From assembly GCF_017571525.1 (NCBI RefSeq), contig NZ_JAGETY010000008.1, forward strand, positions 1 through 64,000: a stretch of 64,000 nt of DNA. Direction: 5' to 3'. Origin of the DNA: Hymenobacter sp. BT559. GTDB taxonomy: Bacteria; Bacteroidota; Bacteroidia; Cytophagales; Hymenobacteraceae. The notes below the pieces were generated by a model. That model searched no databases and had not been told where the DNA came from. It saw only the letters and a program-made list of their open reading frames with translations. Position numbers and translations under genes: made by a program. Positions 1 through 7,006 of this stretch are shown piece after piece. Every line of letters begins with the position of its first letter. The first letter of the stretch is position 1.

Positions 1-70
1 GCGGAGCCTAGGAACTCCGCTTACTGCTTACTGGCTCGTTTTCTTTGGGGCTACCCGATTCCCAAACACG

Positions 71-1160
71 TTCTAAGGTGGTCTAGGGAAGGCGGACAGA
101 AGAAGGACGTATAGTTCTGCTGTCATGGCAACCAAAACCAGCGGGGCGTGACCGACAAACGACGCAAGTACGACGAGACCTGCAAGGCCGGAGCCTTGCG
201 TCTGGCCAGCATGAGCCGCAGCACGCAGGCGGCGGCCCGGCAGTTGGGCATCAGCCCCAAGCTGCGCTACCGCTGGCAGCAGGCGCAACTGGTGTCCGAG
301 GTGGGCAGCGAAGAAGTGCCCGCGACCCGGAGGTACGTGCCCTGCTCGCCCGGCTGAAGCGGGCGGAGCAGGAGCCTGACATATTAAAAAAGCCTTGGTC
401 ATCTTCGGCCAACCGACCCGGTGAGCACCTACCGCTACATCGCCCAGCGCCAGTCACAAGTGCCCGTGCGCTAGCTCTACTAGAGCTGCGCGTGGCGCCG
501 ACCGTATAGTACGCCTGGCAGCGCCGCCGGCAGCTGCCGGTGGTCGAACCGACCTGACAAGTAGCCGCGCTCGTTTGTGCCGCGCACCACCGACTCGGCC
601 CCGGCCGTGCGCGCGGCCCCAACCGCTTGCTGGGCCAGCCAGCTCCCACCGCCCCAACCGGGTGTCGGCCGTCGACATCACGTATTTGCCGCGCTAGGGC
701 GGCTTGCTTTACCTGGCCGTCTGGCTCGACCGCTGTTCGCGTAAAATCGTCGGCTGGGACGTACGCGACACGATGGCCGAAGACCTGGTTAGTGAGGCCT
801 TGCGCCGAGCCTTGGCCGTGCGTCGCCCACCCCCTGGGCTCATCGTGCACTCCGACCAGGGCGGCCAGTACACGGCTATGCGATTCAAAGAATTAGTCGC
901 CAAACACGGCGCGCAGCAAAGCATGAGCCGGCGCGGTAACTGCTACGATAACGCCCACGCCGAGTCGTTCTGAAGCCGCTTTACGGCTGAGCTACTCGAT
1001 GGCGGCAGCTTCCCCAGCCTGGCCGAAGCCAAGCTCGAAATCAGCTACCATATTGCCGAGCGGCGGCATTCCGCGCTCGAGTACCACTCGCCCAACCACT
1101 TCGAAACCCAACTCCAAACAACTTCCCAATTCTGTCCGGCTTAGCTAGGCCACCTCAGAA
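71..1160. mobile_element. Decayed IS3-family insertion sequence
   Basis: The two ends form imperfect terminal inverted repeats of about 35 bp. The left end starts at 71 (TTCTAAGGTGG) and the reverse complement of the right end, ending at 1160, reads TTCTGAGGTGG; a shared GGACAGAA core lies further in. Between them lie remnants of an IS3-type two-frame transposase. An A6G run at about 384-390 sits where IS3 elements use a programmed -1 frameshift. No clear target-site duplication is visible just outside the repeats, so the element is old or its flanks have changed. The exact tip is uncertain by a few bases, since IS3 elements usually begin with TG, which would place the tips at 74 and 1157. 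Confidence 0.8.
148..1144 (+). pseudogene. IS3-family transposase, orfA/orfB remnant
   Basis: OrfA begins with GTG at 148 and gives 69 residues of a helix-turn-helix IS3 OrfA (KRRKYDETCKAGALRL, then ARQLGISPKLRYRW). The frame is lost before about 320, and the continuation RDPEVRALLARLKRAEQE is in another frame. The OrfB part keeps recognisable DDE integrase pieces: DITYL near 675, HSDQGGQYT near 850 and NAHAESF near 955. It is cut by TAG codons near 472 and 481, a TAG near 697 and a TGA near 972, and the reading continues to FCPA and a stop at 1142-1144. With several stops and shifts it cannot make an active transposase. Confidence 0.85.
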
Positions 1161-1381
1161 TAAGGCTAAAATTTAGTCGGCTAGTACGCCTAATTCGTTC
1201 GGCGAAAGGGTCATTTCCATAATCTATAGGGTTGGAATTTCCCTTTATAGGTTCTGAAAATGCGATAGTTTTAAATCTGCCCTAAAGTCTTCAGTTTTTT
1301 TCGAGCCTACTGCTTTCGCCGGAAAGCAGCAGAGTTCAGCTCTTTTATACTCCCTTTATGCGTGCTGCATACTGGTCCAAT
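1161..1381. other. AT-rich intergenic stretch with small hairpins
   Basis: No gene is visible. The stretch is clearly richer in A+T than its surroundings. It holds a short hairpin at 1310-1329 (CTGCTTTC / GAAAGCAG) and a weaker one near 1230-1255. It separates the IS remnant from the tRNA-Arg terminator. Confidence 0.4.
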
Positions 1382-1416
1382 AAAAAACCCCCTCAGCAAG
1401 CTGCTGAGGGGGTTTT
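1382..1416 (-). terminator. Rho-independent terminator of tRNA-Arg
   Basis: A GC-rich stem (CCCCCTCAGCA pairing with TGCTGAGGGGG) with a short loop is followed on the minus strand by a T run. It lies directly downstream of the tRNA-Arg gene. Confidence 0.8.
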
Positions 1417-1417
1417 G

Positions 1418-1491
1418 TGGTCGTATAAGGAGTCGAACCTTAAACCTTCTGATTCGTAGTCAGATGCTCTATCCAATTGAGCTATACAACC
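1418..1491 (-). tRNA. tRNA-Arg (anticodon ACG)
   Basis: The minus strand folds into a full cloverleaf. The acceptor stem is GGTTGTA with TACGACC, position 8 is T, and the D loop contains TTGG. The anticodon stem TCTGA/TCAGA encloses loop CTACGAA, giving anticodon ACG. The T arm has loop TTCGACT. The discriminator is A at 1418 and CCA is not encoded. A34 of this tRNA is normally edited to inosine by TadA so that it reads CGU, CGC and CGA. The gene has its own promoter and terminator and is a single-gene transcription unit. Confidence 0.95.
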
Positions 1492-1511
1492 GTTGTCCCG
1501 TGTTGGGAGTG

Positions 1512-1544
1512 CAAAGGTAGGGAGAAATTTTTTGGCTGCACAAA
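1512..1544 (-). promoter_or_regulatory. Promoter of tRNA-Arg (TTTG-N21-TACCTTTG)
   Basis: On the minus strand TTTG (1541-1544) is followed after 21 bases by TACCTTTG (1512-1519). This is the Bacteroidota primary sigma pattern (-33 TTTG, -7 TAnnTTTG). The tRNA 5' end lies 20 bases past the -7 box. Confidence 0.8.
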
Positions 1545-1614
1545 TTCGGGGAGAAGATTTTCAATTGAAAATGGACTCGAACGTGGCAATTTGGTAATAA
1601 TCAGCCACAAAAAA

Positions 1615-2325
1615 TTAGGTGGCTGAGGCATTGCGCCGCAGCACGCGCTGCAAAGCCCGGTTGAATACCACATAGAGCCCAAACAGCGAGGCTATCACCA
1701 AGCCTACCAGTACCAACTTGCTGAGCGTCCCTTCGTCAGGGTCGCGCAGAAGAGCTAGCACATCCTGGGCTTTGGTGCCGAGCCAGTAGAAAAACAGGCT
1801 GCGCGGCAGCATGCCCAGCACCGAGGCCGTTAGAAATCGGCGCCGCGCCACGCCTACAATGGCCAGCACAAACGTCATAAGTGCAAACGGCAGCACCGGC
1901 GAGAGGCGCGTAAGGATGATAAGCGGCCAGCTCTGGCTTTGCAGCTCGGCCAGCACGGCATCCGCTTTGGGAAAGTGGTGTAGCACGGTGCGCAGCTTGC
2001 CGTGGTCGAGGCGGCGAGCCAGCTCATAGCCCAGCGCGGCGGCTATCGCATAGGCGGCCACCATACCCGCTAGCCCGCTCCAGCCGAAATAATAGCCCGT
2101 GACGATGGCCACGAATGTGGTAGGCGTGAGCGCCAGCGCCATGGTGAGGCCCACCACCAGAAAATACAGCAAGCTCTGGCCTAGCGACAGGCCTTGCAGC
2201 AGCGTGGGGCGCTCGTAGAGCAGCCCTAGCACGGAGGCCGAGCCCAGCACGGGCACCGCTACCAGCAGGCCCATGGTGAGGAAGGTAGAAAAATTCTTTT
2301 GAAAAAGCTCGCGCAAAAAAGCCAT
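1615..2325 (-). CDS. TVP38/TMEM64 (VTT domain) membrane protein
   Basis: The 236-residue product has about five or six hydrophobic segments and the central VTT/SNARE-associated layout: a segment with ALTPTTFVAIVTGYYFG, then AYAIAAALGYELARRL, then a re-entrant helix RLSPVLPFALMTFVLAIVG. This is the DedA/TVP38/TMEM64 superfamily, integral inner-membrane proteins linked to lipid scrambling or transport and envelope homeostasis; the substrate here cannot be told. The ATG at 2325 is chosen over an in-frame TTG two codons upstream. It stands alone, 86 bases downstream of the DUF2167 gene on the same strand. Confidence 0.8.
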   Translation of the reverse strand: MAFLRELFQKNFSTFLTMGLLVAVPVLGSASVLGLLYERPTLLQGLSLGQSLLYFLVVGLTMALALTPTTFVAIVTGYYFGWSGLAGMVAAYAIAAALGYELARRLDHGKLRTVLHHFPKADAVLAELQSQSWPLIILTRLSPVLPFALMTFVLAIVGVARRRFLTASVLGMLPRSLFFYWLGTKAQDVLALLRDPDEGTLSKLVLVGLVIASLFGLYVVFNRALQRVLRRNASAT

Positions 2326-2411
2326 TAGCAAGGAAAAGCCGGGGGCCGGCCATTGAGTAGGCGAAAGTACCTACGCAACAGCCGGCCCCGCTGCTATGTC
2401 TGCTAGCCCCC

Positions 2412-3320
2412 TTACTCAGCCTCTTTGGCGCCGAAGCCGAAGAAGCGCTTTATAGCGGCCCAGGCGCCGCCCAGCGCCAGGATGGCGACTTTCCAAAACT
2501 TGAGGATAATGGCGAAGAAGCCCACTTTGGCCAGCACTTTGCCAGCCACCAGGCCGCCAATGCCATAGGCGGCTACCTCGTCGATGCCGGCACTGAAATC
2601 GTTGTACTGCTGGCCTTTTACAAACGAAACATTGGCGAGCAGGCCCGGAATGCTGGCCTTGATTTCGGGCAGCTGCTTCGGCACGGCGATGGCGTTGAAG
2701 ATGAGCACGCCCTTGCGCCCCAGAATGCGCACGTTGTAGTTCAACGTTTCGTCGAGGCCGTCGCCAAAGCGCAAGAGTTTGGCCCAGTGCAGGGTATGCT
2801 GGTTTTTATCGTAAAAAGGCGGCGCGCCCCAGCCGATGAGATGCACGGCGTCGTAGCCATCTTTAAGGCGGTCTGGGTTTTCGTTCTCAGTGTCCTGTTG
2901 CATTTCTTCCAGCAGGTCGTCGTACTTGATGTCGTCCGCGTCGTCGTCTTTGACGTGGCCCATCGGGTCAAACTGAATGAGGTAAGCCCAGTTATTGTCG
3001 CTCACGGGCCCCCGGTCAAGCGGAAATAGCATGCCTAGGCTCTCCTGCGGCGGGTTGTGCCACAGCTTGTGCATCACGTAGGCCGCTTGGGCCGAGTCGA
3101 GGTAGCGGAAGCCTTTGGGCACGGTTAGCTCGCCCACCCCGCCAGGCAGCAGCACGTGGCCTTGCTGGTAGTGGAAGCTATTATTGATAGAATCGGCGGC
3201 CGCCTGGTAAATAGCGGCCGAGTCCACTACGGCGGGTGTGGTCTTAGGCTTGGGCGGGGCCGCCTGGGCATTGAAAGACAGCGTAATGCAGCTGCCAAGC
3301 AAGAGTAATAGTTTCTTCAT
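2412..3320 (-). CDS. DUF2167 family membrane protein
   Basis: The 302-residue protein starts with a signal peptide (MKKLLLLLGSCITLSFNAQA). A soluble domain follows with the conserved DUF2167 features LGMLFPLD, WAYLIQFDPMGHVKDDDA and LIGWGAPPFYD, and hydrophobic segments lie near residues 245-295 before a short charged tail. The family is annotated only as membrane-anchored proteins of unknown function. The topology suggests a large extracytoplasmic domain held in the inner membrane by the C-terminal helices. The family call is firm; the role is unknown. No operon partner of related function is visible. Confidence 0.8.
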   Translation of the reverse strand: MKKLLLLLGSCITLSFNAQAAPPKPKTTPAVVDSAAIYQAAADSINNSFHYQQGHVLLPGGVGELTVPKGFRYLDSAQAAYVMHKLWHNPPQESLGMLFPLDRGPVSDNNWAYLIQFDPMGHVKDDDADDIKYDDLLEEMQQDTENENPDRLKDGYDAVHLIGWGAPPFYDKNQHTLHWAKLLRFGDGLDETLNYNVRILGRKGVLIFNAIAVPKQLPEIKASIPGLLANVSFVKGQQYNDFSAGIDEVAAYGIGGLVAGKVLAKVGFFAIILKFWKVAILALGGAWAAIKRFFGFGAKEAE

Positions 3321-3451
3321 GCGTTAGAAAAATGGTAGACTGAAATATCGTGGCTAAGATACGCGTAGCCACCCGCCGCGCCAATTGCCCGTAATTTTAC
3401 CCCACCTTCCCACCCCCGGCAGCCAGCCCGCGTTAGCGGGCGTAGCTGCGC

Positions 3452-3478
3452 AATCCGTTAAATCCGTTTGAATCTGCG
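3452..3478 (+). repeat. Nonamer AATCCGnnn tandem directly before the start codon
   Basis: The units AATCCGTTA (3452), AATCCGTTT (3461) and the diverged GAATCTGCG (3470) follow one another at 9-base spacing and end exactly at the ATG of the next gene (3479). The same nonamer pattern makes up the arms of the inverted repeat at 15768-15939. A hairpin (GCCCGC/GCGGGC, 3427-3442) lies just upstream. Confidence 0.6.
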
Positions 3479-4618
3479 ATGAAATTTGCCACCAAAGCCA
3501 TCCACGCCGGCGTGCACCCCGACCCCGAAACCGGGGCCATTATGACGCCCATCTACCAGACCTCTACCTACGCCCAGCGCTCGCCGGGCGATAACCGGGG
3601 CTACGAGTATTCGCGCACCCACAACCCCACCCGCACCCAGCTGCAAGACGCCCTAGCGGCGCTCGACGGCGGTAAGCACGGGCTAGCCTTCGCCTCGGGC
3701 ATGGCTGCTATCGACTGCGTGCTGCGCCTGCTGAAGCCCGGCGATGAGGTGATTTCGACCGACGACCTCTACGGCGGCTCCTACCGCATTATGACCAAGG
3801 TGTATGAGCCGCTAGGCATCAAGTTTCACTTCGTGCCAATGGGCGACATGGCCAAGGTGCGCGAGAAAGTGACGGCCAAAACCAAGCTCATCTGGGTCGA
3901 AACGCCTACCAACCCGCTGCTCAACATCATCGACATTGCGGCCGCCGCTAGCCTCGCCAAAGAGGCCGGCGCGCTGCTGGCCGTCGATAATACCTTCTCG
4001 ACGCCCTACCTGCAGGAGCCGCTGGCGCTTGGGGCCGATATCGTGGTGTACTCCCTTACCAAGTACATGGCCGGCCACTCCGATACGGTGATGGGCGCCC
4101 TAGTTTTTAACGACGACCAGCTGCTGAAAGACCTGAGCTTCTACCAGAATGCCTGCGGCGGCACGCCCGGCCCGCAGGACTGCTTCCTGGTGCTGCGCGG
4201 CCTCAAAACCCTGCACCTGCGCATGCAGCGCCACTGCGAAAACGGCCGCGCCATAGCCGAGTACCTGCGCCAGCACCCCAAGGTGGAGAAGGTGTACTGG
4301 CCCGGTTTCGAGAACCACCCCAACCACGCCGTGGCGGCCAGGCAGATGCGCGACTTTGGCGGTATGATTTCCTTCGTGCTAAAGGGCGATAAGCAGGAAG
4401 ACGCCATTGCGGTGCTCGAAAAATTTCAGCTCTTCACCCTGGCCGAAAGCCTGGGCGGCGTCGAGAGCCTGAGCGGTCACCCGGCCACTATGACCCACGC
4501 CAGCATCCCGGCCGAGCAGCGCCGCAAGGCTGGCCTCAGCGACTCGCTTATTCGCCTGAGCGTGGGCATCGAGGATGCGGAAGATTTGATTGATGACCTG
4601 GCCCAGGCAATAGGGTAG
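3479..4618 (+). CDS. Cystathionine gamma-synthase / gamma-lyase family PLP enzyme
   Basis: The 379-residue length is typical of the Cys/Met-metabolism PLP family. Visible motifs are YEYSRTHNPTR (phosphate-binding region), FASGMAAI, the cofactor-stacking region DDLYGGSYR, ETPTNPLL, AVDNTFSTPYLQ and the PLP lysine in SLTKYMAGHSD (K195). The C-terminal region has ESLGGVESLSGHPATMTH. Such enzymes act in the cytoplasm, either joining O-acylhomoserine with cysteine (MetB) or cleaving cystathionine (MetC, CTH). MetB and CTH types cannot be separated reliably by eye, so no symbol is given. Translation begins right after the AATCCG repeat. No other sulfur gene is adjacent. Confidence 0.9.
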   Translation: MKFATKAIHAGVHPDPETGAIMTPIYQTSTYAQRSPGDNRGYEYSRTHNPTRTQLQDALAALDGGKHGLAFASGMAAIDCVLRLLKPGDEVISTDDLYGGSYRIMTKVYEPLGIKFHFVPMGDMAKVREKVTAKTKLIWVETPTNPLLNIIDIAAAASLAKEAGALLAVDNTFSTPYLQEPLALGADIVVYSLTKYMAGHSDTVMGALVFNDDQLLKDLSFYQNACGGTPGPQDCFLVLRGLKTLHLRMQRHCENGRAIAEYLRQHPKVEKVYWPGFENHPNHAVAARQMRDFGGMISFVLKGDKQEDAIAVLEKFQLFTLAESLGGVESLSGHPATMTHASIPAEQRRKAGLSDSLIRLSVGIEDAEDLIDDLAQAIG

Positions 4619-4715
4619 GGGCTAGCCCCGTTGGAATGGGGAGCGCTGGGCTGGCCGTAGGGCTGGTTCGGCGCTTTTTCGTTCGGTCAAACCGAAGCGG
4701 GTCGCCCTGGCGTAG

Positions 4716-5459
4716 ATGCGGGCCATGCTGTCGTTGCTTTATTCATCGTGTACCCGGGTGCTGCTGGCTAGTTTTGCCAGCTTTCTTTTTGCCTGCACCA
4801 CCAGCCGGGCGCCTGGCCTGGCTGTGCCGGCTCCACCTGCCCCTATGCCCACCGCTGCTATTTCTTACCTCGCTCTCGGCGACTCCTATACCATTGGCGA
4901 AGGCGCCGCCGCGGCCGACCGTTGGCCGGTGCAATTGGCTGCTCAGGCCCGCGCCCACGGCCTGAACCTGGCTAGCCCCGACATCATTGCCCGCACCGGC
5001 TGGACCACCGCGGAGCTGCAAGCGGCCATCGCGGCCAGTGGCAACCGTCGCCGCGATTATGGCCTGGTGTCGCTGCTCATCGGCGTGAATAACCAATACC
5101 GCGGTCAGGGCGTGGACCTCTACCGCAGGGAGTTTCGGCAGCTGCTAGCCACCGCTACTGCGTTTGCGGGCGGCAAGGCTGGCCACGTTGTGGTGCTTAG
5201 CATTCCCGACTGGGGCCAGACGCCCTTTGCCCACGACCGCGACGCGGCGCAGATAGCCCGCGAAATCGACCAGTTTAACGCCGTGGCGCAGCAGGAGTGC
5301 CAAGCGGCCGGCGTAGCTTTTGTGGCTGTCACGGACCTTACCCGCGCCGCTGCCGGCGCCGCTGGCCAGTTTACCAGCGATGGCCTGCACTACACGGGCC
5401 CCCAAATGCGCCAGTGGGCTAGCCGGGCGCTGCCAGTGGTGCAGGGCCTGCTGAAGTAG
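4716..5459 (+). CDS. SGNH/GDSL-family hydrolase, probable lipoprotein
   Basis: The product of 247 residues has an N-terminal signal with a lipobox-like end (FLFACTT), so it is probably exported and lipid-anchored. The hydrolase blocks are in order: block I YLALGDSYTIGEG with the nucleophile Ser near residue 57, block III as LIGVNNQYRGQG, and block V as SDGLHYT with the Asp/His pair near the C-terminus. This fits an esterase or lipase of the SGNH superfamily; the substrate is unknown. An alternative start is the ATG at 4725, which gives a more usual signal peptide. Confidence 0.85.
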   Translation: MRAMLSLLYSSCTRVLLASFASFLFACTTSRAPGLAVPAPPAPMPTAAISYLALGDSYTIGEGAAAADRWPVQLAAQARAHGLNLASPDIIARTGWTTAELQAAIAASGNRRRDYGLVSLLIGVNNQYRGQGVDLYRREFRQLLATATAFAGGKAGHVVVLSIPDWGQTPFAHDRDAAQIAREIDQFNAVAQQECQAAGVAFVAVTDLTRAAAGAAGQFTSDGLHYTGPQMRQWASRALPVVQGLLK

Positions 5460-5512
5460 GCAAAAAGTAAAAGACGCGTGGCTGCGTCTGCCGCACTCTC
5501 TTTTCCTTCGCT

Positions 5513-6502
5513 ATGCAGCTTCAGCCCCGCCACACCGGTAAAAAATACGTCAACGTGCTGCCCACCAGCGTAAGCCCGCCCTCGGGCTACGGCAAGCTGC
5601 TGGGCCGCTACCTCTTTGAGAAAGCCGAACGTGAGCCGGCGCAGCCGCTAGGCCCCTTTCGGGCCGATGCGGCGGCCCTGGCTGCCCCCGTGCCGCCCGC
5701 TGCGCTGCGTGTAACTTGGCTGGGCCACAGCACCACGCTGATTGAAGTAGATGGCCGCCGCTTCCTTACCGACCCGGTGTGGGCCCAGCGCGCCTCGCCC
5801 TCGCAGCTGGTGGGGCCCAAGCGGTTTTTTGCGCCGCCGCTGCCGCTGGCCCAGCTGCCGCCGCTCGATGGCATCATCCTCTCGCACGACCACTACGACC
5901 ACCTCGACGAGGCGGCCATTCGGGCGCTGGCCGGGCGCGGCGAGCGGTTTTTTTGCCCGCTAGGAGTGGGCGCGCACCTGCGCCGCTGGGGCGTGGCCGC
6001 CGAGCGCATTACGGAGGCTACGTGGTGGGATAAAGTTGCGCTAGCCCCCGACTTTGAGCTAATTGCTACGCCCGCCCGACACTTCTCGGGGCGGGGTCTG
6101 CTCAACCGTGACAGCACGCTGTGGGCCTCGTGGGTACTGAATGGGCCGCAGCACCGCGTGTTTTTCGGCGGCGACTCGGGACCGTTCGATGAAGCGTTTC
6201 GGCAGATTAGCGCAGCGTATGGGCCATTCGATTTGGTGATGCTCGAAATCGGTGCCGCCGACCCCGAGTGGGCCGATATTCACCTGGGCCCCGATAATGC
6301 GCTGGTCGCACACCGCCTGCTAGGGGGTGGGCCGCTGCTGCCGCTGCACTGGGGCACGTTTAACCTGGCGTTTCACGCCTGGCGGCAACCGGTGCAGCGC
6401 CTTATGGAGGCCGCCGGGCCTGAGGTGACGTTGCTATTGCCTGCGCCGGGCCAGCGGGTAGACGTGGCGGCTGGTCCGCTAGCCTCGTACTGGTGGAAGT
6501 GA
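5513..6502 (+). CDS. MBL-fold metallohydrolase, NAPE-PLD/UlaG-like
   Basis: The protein has 329 residues. It shows VTWLGHSTTLIEVDG (first strand with the family histidine), DPVWAQRASP, the metal-binding HxHxDH motif in LSHDHYDHLDE near residue 125, TPARHFSGRG, FFGGDSG and HLGPDNALVAHRLLG, then PLHWGTFNLAFH. These match the Lactamase_B_2 branch that includes NAPE-PLD-like phospholipase D and L-ascorbate-6-phosphate lactonase. No signal peptide is visible, so it is probably cytoplasmic. The true substrate is unknown. It lies 53 bases after the GDSL gene and may share its transcript. Confidence 0.85.
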   Translation: MQLQPRHTGKKYVNVLPTSVSPPSGYGKLLGRYLFEKAEREPAQPLGPFRADAAALAAPVPPAALRVTWLGHSTTLIEVDGRRFLTDPVWAQRASPSQLVGPKRFFAPPLPLAQLPPLDGIILSHDHYDHLDEAAIRALAGRGERFFCPLGVGAHLRRWGVAAERITEATWWDKVALAPDFELIATPARHFSGRGLLNRDSTLWASWVLNGPQHRVFFGGDSGPFDEAFRQISAAYGPFDLVMLEIGAADPEWADIHLGPDNALVAHRLLGGGPLLPLHWGTFNLAFHAWRQPVQRLMEAAGPEVTLLLPAPGQRVDVAAGPLASYWWK

Positions 6503-6524
6503 GGTGAAGTAAACACTCTTGAGC

Positions 6525-6631
6525 AAGTCGGCCGGACCGGTCGTGGTCTCGACATGCCAAAGGGCTTTGCTGGCGTACTCAACGACAACCGGTCGGACCC
6601 CTTGCAGCGCTCTGACCAGTCCGGCCGATTT
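6525..6631. repeat. 107-bp element bounded by 18-bp inverted repeats
   Basis: The left arm (6525-6542, AAGTCGGCCGGACCGGTC) and the reverse complement of the right arm (6614-6631, AAATCGGCCGGACTGGTC) match at 16 of 18 positions. The interior holds a further GGTCGGACC block. It resembles a small miniature element or a REP-type palindromic unit just after the hydrolase gene. Confidence 0.5.
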
Positions 6632-6700
6632 CAAATAGCCTGGTGTAGTAAGCTTCTGTGATGCAGGGCTCTACATGAGGTGGTGGGCTTCGGTCTGAAG

Positions 6701-6715
6701 TTTTGTTGAACAAAA
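6701..6715. promoter_or_regulatory. Perfect palindrome TTTTGTTGAACAAAA
   Basis: Seven-base arms surround a central G, about 290 bases upstream of the TonB receptor. The symmetry is that of a dimeric regulator site, but no partner site or regulator is known here. Confidence 0.25.
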
Positions 6716-7006
6716 TGACAGCCCGTTAGTTCGCCGATACCCATCTTAGCGGTGGCACATGAGTGAGTAGCCTAGCTGCTACTCAGCGAGCGTCAGCCTT
6801 ACCCGGCCTGCGTGAGGCTGATACTCATAGTGCTCCGCAGCGTCTATTCCTTCCCACCCATCTTGTTTCGGGCAATACCTTCTGTTTGGCCGCTGGCCGG
6901 CTATTGGTGTGCACAGTGCGCGGCAATGGTAACTTATTGGGAAAAAATTAGATAACTTGCTTGCATCCTAGCTTCACTTTCTTTCACTAAAACCTCTACC
7001 CTGTAT

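Larger units (their letters stand above)
6503..7006. other. 504-bp intergenic region with inverted repeats
   Basis: No convincing gene is present; a 62-codon open frame at 6763-6951 has no recognisable features. The region contains the inverted repeat at 6525-6631 and the palindrome at 6701-6715, and must carry the promoter of the downstream TonB receptor. Confidence 0.5.

Noticed and set aside
3321..3478. SAM riboswitch before the cystathionine synthase-type gene
   Set aside because: No known SAM-I, II or III core can be recognised; only a short hairpin and the AATCCG repeat are seen.
6763..6951. 62-codon open frame upstream of the TonB receptor
   Set aside because: Composition not protein-like; no homologous pattern.
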